Source: Hydrangea macrophylla
Lineage: Eukaryota; Streptophyta; Magnoliopsida; Cornales; Hydrangeaceae
DNA: 64,000 nucleotides
Assembly: GCA_033977485.1 (NCBI GenBank)
Contig: CM066983.1
Span: 60,445,010 to 60,509,009 of the forward strand
Direction of reading: 5' to 3'
The notes beneath the pieces were generated by a model that had not been told where the DNA came from, ran no database searches, and saw nothing but the letters and a program-made list of their open reading frames with translations. A program made the position numbers and the translations under genes. Shown here in pieces: positions 49,315-61,184 of this stretch; the first letter of the stretch is position 1; every line of letters starts with the position of its first letter.

Positions 49315-49900
49315 TGATGATGTCAAAATTTAGATAAGAAGAAAAGAGAATGAAACGGGAAAAGAATTTGTATGTGGTTTGACCTTGTTAATGAAGAGAC
49401 CTACATCCACATTGTGTGTTAGAGCACTTGCACTACGGTATCAAATAGCCGGGGGTCTGTGGTGGACCAACAATGAGAATGGAGTTACTAGAGATCGGCC
49501 GGGTAATCCCTACGCGTATACAGTAGAATTGTGATGCAAGTGCGTGATCTCCCTCTATGAGGGTGAGGGATCTTTTTTTATAGTATAAGAGACCTCCTCT
49601 CACAAGGCAATTTAATTGATTAGGTAATACAATCTAATTGGGATTGATTAGCACAAATCGTGGGAGTTTCCTAATCAGATTAGGAAACAATCTTCTCTTT
49701 CCATTAGTCTTCTAGCTTGTGTAGAAGATTATCTGGAACCTTCTGGATCACGATGTGGGACATGGCTGAACAGCATCCGCAATGAACCGAGCCCATGCCA
49801 TGTTCCTAACCTATTGGTCAGGAACAAATAACATTTGGTGAACCACCCGGGTTAGGTATAGGCGGAGCTTTGCTTCCCTTGGATATTTTTGTATATATCA
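49315..49900 (-). repeat. Solo LTR, TSD GTAAT
   Basis: 586 bases, TGATGATGTC to GTATATATCA, flanked by exact GTAAT (49310-49314, 49901-49905). Same family as the LTRs at 50009, 50697 and 61092 (shared GTATGTGGTT, GTGGACCAACAAT, TAGGAAACAAT). Strand is taken from the related gag-bearing element. Confidence 0.88.
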
Positions 49901-50008
49901 GTAATGTTGTGGTTTTCAGATTTTAGTGTTTTAAAGAGTAATACTATGCTTTCAAATTCGATTCGAAGATTTGGTTCTCAAATGTTTTTGGAATTCAAAT
50001 TTGGTAAG

Positions 50009-50696
50009 TGATAATGCCAAAATTTGGTTAAAGTAAATTAAAGCAATTAAAAGAGAGAGAGAATGTGAGAAAGACTAGTTTTTTGTATGTGGTTCGACCC
50101 TATTAATGAAGGAACCTACGTCCACATGTGTGTCTGAGCACGTTCACTATACTATAAAAAGCCGAGGACCTGTGGTGAACCAACAATAGTTTGGAGCTAC
50201 CGTAGGTCGACTCGGCGTGTTGGTGACCGCTATAGAGGTGCTGTAGAGATTGAAAAGTCAGTCCCTTTAAGGGGGGGGGGGGGGGAGGGGGGTTGAGTGG
50301 TCTCTTTTATAGATGCAAGAGACCTACTCATATATGGATAAGGAAATATAATCCAATTGAGCTTAATTGACATTAATTGTGGGGGTTTCCTAATTGGATT
50401 AGGAAACAATGTCCACTTTCCATAAGTCTTCTATCTTGATTAGGAAACTGCCTGGAATATTCTGGGACATGTGTTGTGGGCCCAACTAGTCTGCGCTTGT
50501 ACGGACCATGCCATTGTGGTCTTCGCGACCTGTTGGTTTGGTCGTGAATGAACCGCTCGGCATGGTGAGTCTCGGGTAGATTAGACTGCTTGGCCAGATG
50601 CTTGTCTGAGGAGTTGTGCATGATTTGACCGGGACATGGACTGGCTACTGAGTTGAACTGCTCGGTCATAGGATAGAGCCAATTTTTGGTGTATCA
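50009..50696 (-). repeat. Outer 3' LTR of gag-only element
   Basis: 688 bases, TGATAATGCC to GTATCA. A G-run at about 50270-50292 varies in length between copies. Confidence 0.85.
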
Positions 50697-50698
50697 GC

Positions 50699-51390
50699 TG
50701 CCAAAATTTGGTTAAAGTAAATTAAAGCAATTTAAAGAGAGAGAGAGTGAGAGTGAGAGACTGGTTTATTGTATGTGGTTCGGCCCTATTAATGAAAGAA
50801 CATACGTTCACGTGTGTGTCTGAGTACGTTCACTATGCTGTAAAAAGCCGGGGACTTGTGGTGAACCAACAATAGTTTGGAGCTACCGTAGGTCGGCGGG
50901 GCGTGTTGGTGACCGCTATAGAGGTGCTGTAGACACTGAAAAGTCGGTCCCCTGAAGGGGTGGGGGGGGGAGGGGGGGGGGGGGGGTGAGTGGTCTCTTT
51001 TATAGATGCAAGAGATCTACTCATACATGGATAAGGAAATATAATCCAATTGAGCTTGATTGACATTAATTATGGGGGTTTCCTAATTGGATTAGGAAAC
51101 ATTGTCCACTTTCCATAAGTCTTTTATCTTGAGTAGGAAACTGTCTGGAATATTCTGGGGCATGTGTTGTGGGCCCAGCTAGTCTGTCCCCTGTACGGAC
51201 CGTGCCATTGTGGTCTTCCCGACCTGTTGGTGTGGTCGTGAATGAACCGCTCGGGATGGTGAGTCTCGGGTAGACTAGACCGCTCGGGCAGATGCTTGTC
51301 TGAGGAGTTGTGCATGATTTGACTGGGACATCGACTGGCTGCTGAGTTGAACCACTCGGTCATAAGATAGAGCCAATTTTGGGTGTATCA
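50699..51390 (-). repeat. Second LTR in tandem
   Basis: Near-copy of 50009-50696 lacking its first six bases. On the minus strand the junction reads TTTTGGCA-GC-TGATACACC. The polypurine tract next to the true LTR edge reads GGGGGGCA-GC-TGATACACC. The shared GGCAGC suggests a microhomology join. Confidence 0.8.
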
Positions 51391-51410
51391 GCTGCCCCCC
51401 ATTTCCAAGG
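51391..51410 (-). promoter_or_regulatory. Polypurine tract of gag-only element
   Basis: Minus strand GGAAATGGGGGGCAGC abuts the LTR start TGATACACC. Confidence 0.65.
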
Positions 51411-52800
51411 TTAGCCGGATGCTATATCGGGGCAAATTTGGAAATCTGTTTGATGGCACTTGCCACTGTCCGAGTGCTCGGGGAAGCTTCCTTGGAGCTT
51501 CTGAGTCTTGTAAGTGCTCGGGAACTAGCTAAGAGTTGAGACTTAGCCTAGCTCGGAGTCTTTAAGTGCTCGGGAATTGGCCAAGAGTTGAGACTCGGCC
51601 TAATTGGGAGTCTTTTGCTTGAGTTAGCTCCCAAGATGGTTATCTTCTACCCGTAAACCTTCGTCAAGGTTGTGGGCAAAAGAATTTGACGATGTTGGAA
51701 AAGCCGACCTAAAGCGTATTGCTTTAGGGTCCTTTCATGTTAACTCCCCAGGATAGTTACCTTCCACTCGGTCAACCTTCGTCAAGACTGTTGGGAGAAG
51801 AGTTTGACCATGTTGGTGGAGCCGACCTAAATCATGTTACTTTGGGTCTTTTTGCTCTTCTATCGTCGGCCAACCTAAGAGATTTTAGTCACCTCTATCG
51901 TCGGTTTGGACCTAAGTGGAGTTATTGCCTCTGAGTACTGTAGGCGCCCGGGTTGTCTAAGAGTTGGACTTAGTTACTGCAAGGCCTGTAATTACTCGGT
52001 GTGATTGCCTGTTTAGTCCATCGTGCCTTTCTGCCCCCCAAGCTTTCACTAAGACAAGGGTCTTGTGGAGGCTAGGACTGTAGGTAACCGACCTGGAACA
52101 TGATAGTTGTAGGGTTTTTTGAAGCTTGCCATCATCAGCCACCTAGGGGTATTTGCCCCCATCGTAGGTTAGACCTAAGCGAAGCCGATGCCTCGGGCGT
52201 GACCCCGAGGCCTTTTGCCTCGGGTGCGATCCTGAGGTATTTAGTGTCTGGGTTCGGAGCCCGAGGTCTTTTGTGCCTGGGTTCGGAGACCGAGGTCTTT
52301 TGATGTGCCTCGGGTGTGGCCCAAGGTCTTTTAATGTTCCTCAGGTGTGGCCCGAGGTCTTTTCAAGAGCTCTCTGACAGTCTGCGGAGCCTCTTCCGAT
52401 GATCGGGCATGTATCACTATAGTTGGATTTATTGAGACTGTTAGAGACAGGAGGTCGGGCCAGTATCACTGGACTCCTGATTACGCTGAGCTGGATTCAA
52501 CGTCGGGATTATTGGATCCTGACTACTGCGAACAAGAGGTTAGGTCGGGGTTGCCGGACTCAGACCGCTATGAATTGGAGGTCGGGTCGAGGCTGCCGGA
52601 CCCTGACTGCTGTGAACTGGAAGAACTGTTAGAACTCCTGGGTTGATCTCACTTTCGCTTACTTCTATGAACTGGGCTAATGAGCAAGAAAACGGATGCG
52701 CTATAGCGAAAGCAGATTGTTTTGATATGCAATTGGGGAGTTGGAAGACTCATTGCTTATGCGCCCGGGGTCTTTGGTCTTTAAAAATTCTTCAATGCCA
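51411..52800 (-). repeat. Non-coding interior with dyad and tandem repeats
   Basis: 52185-52365 has about six copies of a 30-40 bp unit, CCTCGGG-TGTGG-CCCGAGG plus TCTTTT. The ends CCTCGGG and CCCGAGG are complementary. 52450-52625 has four copies of a unit with GGTCGGG...GCCGGACTC and GACTACTGCGAAC. 51440-51900 repeats GTGCTCGGGAA and GTCGACC/GCCGACCTAA phrases. No coding frame. Confidence 0.65.
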
Positions 52801-52844
52801 ATGTATTCTCTAACCCTCTTAGTGAGTTCAACTAAGGTTTCTGG

Positions 52845-53890
52845 TCAATTTCTGTGAAACGACGTGGCACACTTGGTGTGTTGAACTCCCGAGCAGAAGG
52901 CTATAATAGCGATAGTTTCATCAAGATCATAGATTCCGAGCTTCTCTTGATTAAACTGGTCGGTGAATTCCTTGAGGGTCTCATTATTTCTTTGTATGAC
53001 TGTCAGTAGTTGCATGTCAAGCTTTGGCTGTTCATGCATACCGATGAATTGGTTGATGAACTGCTTGCTCAGTTGCTTGAAACTGCGGACTGATCGGGGC
53101 TCCAAGGAGTAGAACCATTACATGGTCGGGCCTTTCAAAGTGCTGGGGAAGGCCATGTAATGTACTTCATCGGAGTTGGTGGCTAGGGCCATCTGAGCCT
53201 TATAGGTTCGGACGTTGTCGATCGACCTTCCCGAGCTATTATAGGGATCTAGGCGAGGCTGCTTAAATTTGCGCGGGATGACAAATCTCGTGATCTGGCT
53301 AGAGAATAGTGACTTTGTCTCGGTATTGGCATGATTCCGAGTAGGGTTCTGACCTAGCCTTTTGGACACTCCATCAATTTATTTTTGCAAGCTCTGGAGA
53401 CGGGCCATTACACCTTCCTGACCGGGTTGGTGGAAGATGCTTCTTCTTCATGGCGGTGCGCTATTCTCTGGGATCGGGCTCGGCTATGACTCTGGTTCAT
53501 CGTGTGCCTAGGGTCACCTCGGCTCTTGACCGAGTGACCCTGGACTAAATCCCGGGCCATATGATCCTGCCTTTCCTCTCGGGCAGCACGCCTACTGTTG
53601 ATATCTCTAGCATCCTTAACACGGGACGGGTTGGCTCGGGCACGTTATCTGGTCAAGATCGATTTTTGATCATACGCAACGTTCCCGGGTTGTTTCCCGG
53701 GCACTGGAGGACTGCTTAGCTGGGCCAGCAGGGCTTCGATCTATTATTGGATTTGACACTGGCCCTCCAAGAGTTGTGCGAGGGTCGCGGTGATCTGCTT
53801 AGATGTCATGACTGCCGTTGCCGGCGCCGGGGCAGGCGGAACATCCCGGTTGGCCTGCTATGCAGTCTTCTTACCCTTCTTCGGAGGCAT
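52845..53890 (-). pseudogene. Broken gag of Tat-like element
   Basis: N-terminus readable from ATG 53890-53888 (MPPKKGKK), with stops and at least one frameshift. The gag domain proper is at 53369-52845 (FVIPRKFKQPRLDPYN, YKAQMALAT, FPSTLKGPTM, then SFKQLSKQFINQFIG) with a TAA at 53118-53120 in the middle. No zinc knuckle, protease or RT follows. Confidence 0.8.
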
Positions 53891-53929
53891 GGCTATCAGC
53901 CAAGAGATTTGTTGATCAAGAACTTGTCG

Positions 53930-53947
53930 TTCCCACAAACGGCGCCA
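53930..53947 (-). promoter_or_regulatory. Primer binding site of gag-only element
   Basis: Minus strand TGGCGCCGTTTGTGGGAA, 14 of 18 matching the tRNA-Asp complement, a common variant in plant gypsy elements. It ends three bases before the LTR remnant TGAT. Confidence 0.75.
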
Positions 53948-53954
53948 AGATGAT

Positions 53955-55583
53955 TGATTCGTGGTGAAAAGTGCATATTTCTAGTGTATTACGTGGTATT
54001 TTATGCATCTTTTATCCCCAAAGTCCCTACATTTAGGTGCATTCTAATAATAATGTTCTTTTTATTGTGTTAATGCTTAAATATATGTTTTTGCATTATT
54101 TTATAGGTATTAGAATGCAAATCGATGAAGTGGAGCTAAAGAAAAGTGATTCTGGTGGATAGAACAACGGAAGCAGCTGGGAAAATGACAATTTTGACAA
54201 TGATGACTTCAGATTTGGAAGATTTTTCCAGAGACATGAAATGTAGATCTTTGAGTTACGGTCGCGTGGCCGCAAACGGGAGGTCAATCCGAGGTCCGAG
54301 TAAAAAGTTATGGCCATTCTCCCATCGGTGCGCAGAGCTGTCAAAATCAGAGAGTTCAAGCGATTGAAGAGAGTTCAATCGATCGAACCTTCGATCGATC
54401 GAACTAAGCTCGATCGATCGAACTTTTTAATCATCCAAAAGTTGCGTAAACTCTGTGGGAACCCTATATATACGTCGTTTTGACGCCAGACGAAGGGGGG
54501 ACGCTCCAGAACGCGAAAAACAGCAGTTTAGGGTAGTTTTAGGGTTAGATTAGGTGTAGATTAGGTTAGATTCATATTATTCTTCATCCTTTTCATTGAT
54601 TTACTGAAGATTATTGAAGATTCAAGTTTCTTTCATGTTTATTTCAAGTTTATTTCAGATTATATCCAGGTTTTTTTTTTCCAATCCTTGTTATTTGATT
54701 GCTATTAGTTTATATGCTATGATTACTCTAGTTTGTTATTCCTGTATTAGTTTTATTATGTTTCTGTAGTTTAGACGTTGGGAATATGTGATGAATCATT
54801 GATTCCAAGCCTCTGCCATGCAATCTTTAGAAACCTTGGGTTCGATCGATCGAAGGTATTTCGATCGATCGAACCAGAGATAGTCAAGCGATCGAAGGCA
54901 TTTCGATCGATTGAAGGATGAGGCAGTCCGATCGATCGAGAGCGCTTCGATCGATCGAACATGTTAATTCCTGAGATGATTCTTTTAAGTATTCCATGAC
55001 TTTCTGTTTTAGAAATCTGTCATCAAATTGTCCCAATAAGCTCAGTTTGTCACAACAGTTTTTAGAACTTAAAGCCTTAAGGCTATTTTCTTCAATGACT
55101 TTTGAAAACCACTTTGAATGCTAACACCATTTAGAGTGTAAGTAATTACCATTGTTTTAAACCGTCTTCCAAGTATTTTAAATCAACTGTGATGATATAG
55201 TCCCGGTCATGAAAGGGCTATTGATTCTTTATCTTTAGAAAAATACGGAATGCTGAAGAGGAATGAACTCCATAGAACGTTAATGAATGTGCATGGTAGA
55301 TGGTTAGGATTAATGTGGATTCACGTGTTTCCAACACCTTTAGTTTATTAGTTTAATTATTTATGTTTCTTTATGCTTTAGTTTGTAAGTTAGTTTAATT
55401 TAATTAATTAGGATTTAGTCGCTACTACAATTAAACTTTTCTTTTTTCTTTTGGTTGTAACTTAGTAGACATTCTCCCTATTCCTTCCCTGTGGGATCGA
55501 CCTGGACTTCCAGTACTATATTACTTGCACGATCACCTACACTTGGGTGTTGCACAAGAGCGCACAAGATTTTTCTCGTGTCA
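53955..55583 (+). repeat. 5' LTR of young Athila-like element
   Basis: TGATTCGTGG to CTCGTGTCA. Palindrome clusters of TTCGATCGATCGAA at about 54372-54424 and 54841-54960. TATA-like CTATATATACG at 54464-54474. Confidence 0.95.
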
Positions 55584-55589
55584 AGTTTT

Positions 55590-55607
55590 TGGCGCCGTTG
55601 CCGGGGA
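55590..55607 (+). promoter_or_regulatory. tRNA-Asp primer binding site
   Basis: TGGCGCCGTTGCCGGGGA, six bases after the LTR. Confidence 0.92.
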
Positions 55608-55751
55608 AGGCAACTAGGTTAGGATTTTACTAAGTTTTTCCATTTTTCTTCTTCTACTTAAAAAAAAAAAAAAAAAAAAAAAATCATTGGACTTTTTCTC
55701 TCACAAGGAAAAAAAAAAAAAATTTCTTTTGTTTAAATATTTTGGGTAAAC

Positions 55752-57455
55752 ATGTCTTATCCATATTACCCTCCATACAACACAAATACCACGAATGGGT
55801 ACACATTAGGTAATGAGAACTATACCCCGAGTTGGCAAGCACCCACATATGATGCACATTATCAACCTGAGTGCTACCAATCACCACAATGGGAAAACCA
55901 TCGTGTTAGTCCCCCATGTTATCAAACATATCAAGAACCTCCACCTGGAGAGTTCTATCAATCGCAATGGGGATATAACCAAAATGATAGTGTAGGATAT
56001 AGTAGTTCCCATGATTACCAAATGCACCAAGACTTTCCTTCTGGGGAGTCTTGCACACAAACACAATGGGAAGGGGACTATTACCAACAACAATGGGGTG
56101 AAACTTCATATAGTTATAATGAGGAGAATAACCAAGTTGAGGATACTGGTATGTTAGAATTGCTGCTTAGTGAAATGAAAAGGCTAGAGAGTGCAATTGA
56201 TAAATTAGGAGCTAGATATCAACAAGCATTTGATAGCCAACCTTTAGAAGACTATACCAGTCCTTCAATGCTACAACCTGAATTTCAAGACACTAACAAT
56301 GGAATGGAATTAGAGGACAATGATGGGTTCATACCGAGTGAGGTTAACAACTCATTTGAGAAAGTGATAACCCAACAAGAACTCCAAAACCAAACCATTG
56401 AGCATGAAGTTGTAGAACCATCTTCTCCTCAACATACAACCCCAGACATTAACTCCTTCACTGCCTTGATAAAGTTGCACAATCTCTTTGTCCAGAGTAC
56501 TTCAATAGATGACACATATAGTGAGGAGAGTTGCGAGGATGAGAATGAGGTCTTAAAAGATGAAGAGAGTTTAGGTGATTGCACGCAACTAGGAAAGGAG
56601 GAGTCCCCTGTTGACTCTACCCCTACCTTTAATAGTGACCCCAGGGAGGACGTTATTGAAAATTCTAAATTCGATTTAGATTCATCTGATATTCATGAAC
56701 CCTCACCTCTTTCGACCAAAGAGGTGGTGTCACCAAGTTGCCCATCACCTATCCTTGCTATCAATCAAAGCTCTCGTCCTGAGCTTGAATGTTATGTGTG
56801 TCCCATTCGTGAACAAACAGAATGTGTTGTGGAAGAGGATGGTAAGGATACTAGCACATGTTCTTCACAAAATTTTAACTTTCAAAATTCTTTGAGAGAA
56901 GACTTGGAAAATATTGGGCCCACTTTAGATGATCTTAAAATTCAATAAGAAGCTAGCAATCTTCTAGACTGCTTGACCTTCTTAAGTGATTATGACATTG
57001 AGGCCCAAATAGATAGTTTTATCCAAGTCCAGTCCAAAACCATGTGCATAGAACAGAAATTCAATTCCTATGATTATATCTCCATAGATTCTGTTCTAGG
57101 ACAAGCGGAGGGTTGTGAAGCTTCATTAGAACATCACTTCGACCCTACCCCTTTTATTGAACCATGGCCTCCACCTGTTTTTAGTATTAAAATAGAGGCT
57201 GTTATAGGAAATACCAACACCAAAGATCGTTTCTTGCATATAATTCCTAAAACGTGTGGTATTCCTCTTATAACTGTCCCCAATAACTTTGGAAGCCATT
57301 GGTTTTGCATCATCTCCTCTGACCTTGAGCCTGACATTAGTTGGGGGGAGTTGCATTTTTATGAGGATCTCAAAAGTCGTGTCATTGTTAAATTATTTCA
57401 TTGGGAAGATCCTCAAAAATTTCGGTTGTTACTTTATGATAAGTATCTTGATTAA
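55752..57455 (+). CDS. Unrecognised acidic Y/Q-rich protein of the young element, one internal stop
   Basis: 398 codons from ATG 55752 to TAA 56946-56948. The same frame then stays open for 168 more codons to TAA 57453-57455, so it looks like one 567-codon gene with a single stop. I do not recognise it. The first 125 residues are rich in Y, Q, P and W with recurring QWG/QSQWG-type phrases. Residues about 133-160 could form a coiled coil (LLLSEMKRLESAIDKLGARY). The middle (about 255-320) is strongly acidic. The distal part has PNNFGSHWFCIISS and WGELHFYEDL. No zinc knuckle or catalytic motif is seen. It occupies the place of gag. Confidence 0.75.
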
Positions 57456-59448
57456 CCGAATTTATTAACTGAGTTGTTGTATTATATTCTCTATTTTTCT
57501 TGTTGCTACTAATGATTTTGCAGGTAACTTGAAAAAAATTGGATATTAATGCCTCGAGGTAACATCTTTCCTTCTCTCACTTTACTTTACATGTCCATGT
57601 GCTTAGTTTAGAACATTGGGGACAATGTTTAGTTTTAGTTGGGGGGAGTGAGTCATTGCATGCCTCATATCTTTTTGTTGTACTTTAGTGTCATATACCT
57701 GCTTAGCAACATGTAACTCAGTAAATTAAAAATTGCAAGATTTTTTAAAATTTTTAATGTGTATATATATTTTTAAAGATAATAAAATGGTTCTTGTATT
57801 TCTCTCATAGTTAATGTAGTTAGTTATGATGCATTAGTGTTATTTTCTGTATGTTATTAGTATGTGATATACTATGGTAGTTTCTTTACTATCTTAGTTA
57901 TAGTATGTTCTATGCTTTTTAATCTTCAAACAACTTTGAGCACGTTGTGACAACCTTGTACTTAGCTAAAATGGATTAGTAAGCATAGCTTAGGTGTCTT
58001 AAGAGACTGTAGTGGAGACTAATAACCCAAGTGAGCTTTTGTGCCATTCTTTGTTTTTGAGGGTTTTATAAAATTACTCTTACTTTTTGAAAAGCGTATT
58101 CATTCGTTGAAAGTCTCATTTTTCTTCTTCATTTTGACTGATCACTAGAAGAGAACGTTCAGGATTTACCAAACTTTAGAGCTCTTGAATTTACTGAAAT
58201 GAATTATCCTATTAACTTAGAAGATGATTTAGGCCATCTTTTGACCATACACGCATAATACAGCCTTGGCCTACCTCTATGCTATTCCTTTACTTCACCT
58301 CTTGAGCTCATCATAATCGCCTTGTCTTCATAATCCTAAAGTCAATACCTAACTCCAAATTAGGAGTTCAAGCCTCAGTTCTTTATCTAGGAATGATTGG
58401 GATGTGTTATCTTAACAAGAAGTTTGGTTCTGTGAATAAGGGAAAGTTGGCAAAGAAAAAAAAAAGAAAAGAAAAAGAAAAGAAAATAAAAGAAAAAAAA
58501 GCATGAAAAAAAAAAAAGAAAATGCCAATGGTTGTTACAAAAGAAAAAAAAAAAGGAATGAAAAGAAGAGTGAGAAAAAAATAAATAAAAGAAAAGAAGA
58601 AGAGAGAGATTGGAGATGTGGGAAGTTTGAAAAGTTATAGTAGACATTCCAATCACATCCTTTGTCCCAATTGAATATCACGAATCTCTTTCTTCTTAAC
58701 CAAACACCTCTTTTTCAAAGTCCTAATGATTCTAAGTAATTGGATTTGAAGTTAAGGTAATAAGAGAGTTCTCCACGGTATCTCGCTCTTCTAGTGAAAG
58801 TTATCCATTCATGAGACTTTGTGCACTATAAAATGTCCGTTTTTCAATTTAGATATGAGAAGCATTAGATTCCATTTACATTTACTCTTTATAGCTTCCA
58901 TATCATGAGTGATAATTATTACACCTAATTCAAAGTGATTTCATCTTGAGAGTGTAATCCCGGTGAGAGTTGAGTCAAAATGAACGTCTTGATAGTGTCT
59001 TAGGTTATGCAAGCTTTGAAATTAAAGTTTTGTATTTTGGTTGTCCATTCACACACACACTTGAAGGTTAATAGGTATGGAACATTCTAATGACTTTGAT
59101 AGTAGATTAACTGTAATATGTGTGTTGCATGGCTATGGCATACTAGAGAGTTTCATGAGATTGTTGAGCTTAACTATATTGTTAATGAGAGGAAAATTCC
59201 TTGAAAACATTTAAATGAGAACCATTGCCTTAAACATGAATTTTGTGGGTAGATTCACTGCAAACCCTCACGAGACAACACTCGTCCACTAGGGGGAACC
59301 TAGAGGTTTAAAGGCTTGTTGCATATGCTAAATGCAATCGCGATTCCTGCGAAAGTGATTTAGGATTTTTGCTTTCTTTTGTTTTTAATTTCTAGAGTTT
59401 AAATAAACACTGTTGTAGTTCGCTTCATTGCTAGGGACTAGCAACGAG
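57456..59448 (+). other. Non-coding 3' interior of the young element
   Basis: Contains an A/G-rich tract (58448-58612) and a second TTAGTTGGGGGGAG (57635-57648) identical to one inside the ORF (57337-57350) and close to the true PPT. No convincing ORF. It may derive from the env-like/3' region of Athila elements, but nothing readable remains. Confidence 0.55.
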
Positions 59449-59460
59449 CTAGTTGGGGGG
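59449..59460 (+). promoter_or_regulatory. Polypurine tract of young element
   Basis: CTAGTTGGGGGG two bases before the 3' LTR at 59463. Confidence 0.8.
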
Positions 59461-59462
59461 TG

Positions 59463-61090
59463 TGATTCGTGGTGAAAAGTGCATATTTCTAGTGTATTAC
59501 GTGGTATTTTATGCATCTTTTATCCCCAAAGTCCCTACATTTAGGTGCATTCTAATAATAATGTTCTTTTTATTGTGTTAATGCTTAAATATATGTTTTT
59601 GCATTATTTTATAGGTATTAGAATGCAAATCGATGAAGTGGAGCTAAAGAAAAGTGATTCTGGTGGATAGAACAACGGAAGCAGCTGGGAAAATGACAAT
59701 TTTGACAATGATGACTTCAGATTTGGAAGATTTTTCCAGAGACATGAAATGTAGATCTTTGAGTTACGGTCGCGTGGCCGCAAACGGGAGGTCAATTCGA
59801 GGTCCGAGTAAAAAGTTATGGCCATTCTCCCATCGGTGCGCAGAGCTGTCAAAATCAGAGAGTTCAAGCGATTGAAGAGAGTTCAATCGATCGAACCTTC
59901 GATCGATCGAACTAAGCTCGATCGATCGAACTTTTTAATCATCCAAAAGTTGCGTAAACTCTGTGGGAACCCTATATATACGTCGTTTTGACGCCAGACG
60001 AAGGGGGGACGCTCCAGAACGCGAAAAACAGCAGTTTAGGGTAGTTTTAGGGTTAGATTAGGTGTAGATTAGGTTAGATTCATATTATTCTTCATCCTTT
60101 TCATTGATTTACTGAAGATTATTGAAGATTCAAGTTTCTTTCATGTTTATTTCAAGTTTATTTCAGATTATATCCAGGTTTTTCTTTCCAATCCTTGTTA
60201 TTTGATTGCTATTAGTTTATATGCTATGATTACTCTAGTTTGTTATTCCTGTATTAGTTTTATTATGTTTCTGTAGTTTAGACGTTGGGAATATGTGATG
60301 AATCATTGATTCCAAGCCTCTGCCATGCAATCTTTAGAAACCTTGGGTTCGATCGATCGAAGGTATTTCGATCGATCGAACCAGAGATAGTCAAGCGATC
60401 GAAGGCATTTCGATCGATTGAAGGATGAGGCAGTCCGATCGATCGAGAGCGCTTCGATCGATCGAACATGTTAATTCCTGAGATGATTCTTTTAAGTATT
60501 CCATGACTTTCTGTTTTAGAAATCTGTCATCAAATTGTCCCAATAAGCTCAGTTTGTCACAACAGTTTTTAGAACTTAAAGCCTTAAGGCTATTTTCTTC
60601 AATGACTTTTGAAAACCACTTTGAATGCTAACACCATTTAGAGTGCAAGTAATTACCATTGTTTTAAACTGTCTTCCAAGTATTTTAAATCAACTGTGAT
60701 GATATAGTCCCGGTCATGAAAGGGCTATTGATTCTTTATCTTTAGAAAAATACGGAATGCTGAAGAGGAATGAACTCCATAGAACGTTAATGAATGTGCA
60801 TGGTAGATGGTTAGGATTAATGTGGATTCACGTGTTTCCAACACCTTTAGTTTATTAGTTTAATTATTTATGTTTCTTTATGCTTTAGTTTGTAAGTTAG
60901 TTTAATTTAATTAATTAGGATTTAGTCGCTACTACAATTAAACTTTTCTTTTTTCTTTTGGTTGTAACTTAGTAGACATTCTCCCTATTCCTTCCCTGTG
61001 GGATCGACCTGGACTTCCAGTACTATATTACTTGCACGATCACCTACACTTGGGTGTTGCACAAGAGCGCACAAGATTTTTCTCGTGTCA
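59463..61090 (+). repeat. 3' LTR of young Athila-like element
   Basis: Near-identical to 53955-55583. Differences seen: a T/C in GGTCAATYCG, a T-run change near 54670/60181, and two transitions near 60645 and 60669. Confidence 0.95.
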
Positions 61091-61133
61091 ATGATGATGC
61101 CAAAATTTGGTTAAAGTAAATTAAAGCAATTCA

Positions 61134-61184
<51 letters not shown>

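Larger units (their letters stand above)
53955..61090 (+). mobile_element. Young non-autonomous Athila-like element with an unknown ORF, TSD ATGAT
   Basis: LTRs of 1629 and 1628 bases differ at only about four sites by eye. Exact ATGAT flanks (53950-53954, 61091-61095), tRNA-Asp PBS, and a PPT at 59449-59460. The U5 half of the LTR matches the Athila LTRs at 13131 and 16023. The interior (3.9 kb) has no gag knuckle, protease, RT or integrase; it has one ORF region (55752-57455) and 2 kb of non-coding DNA. Confidence 0.93.

Noticed and set aside
54146..54367. A 73-codon frame repeated exactly at 59654-59875
   Set aside because: Lies inside the two near-identical LTRs, so the duplication reflects the LTRs and not a conserved gene.
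58387..58656. Phe/Ser-rich frame on the minus strand
   Set aside because: It is the complement of an A/G-rich low-complexity tract.
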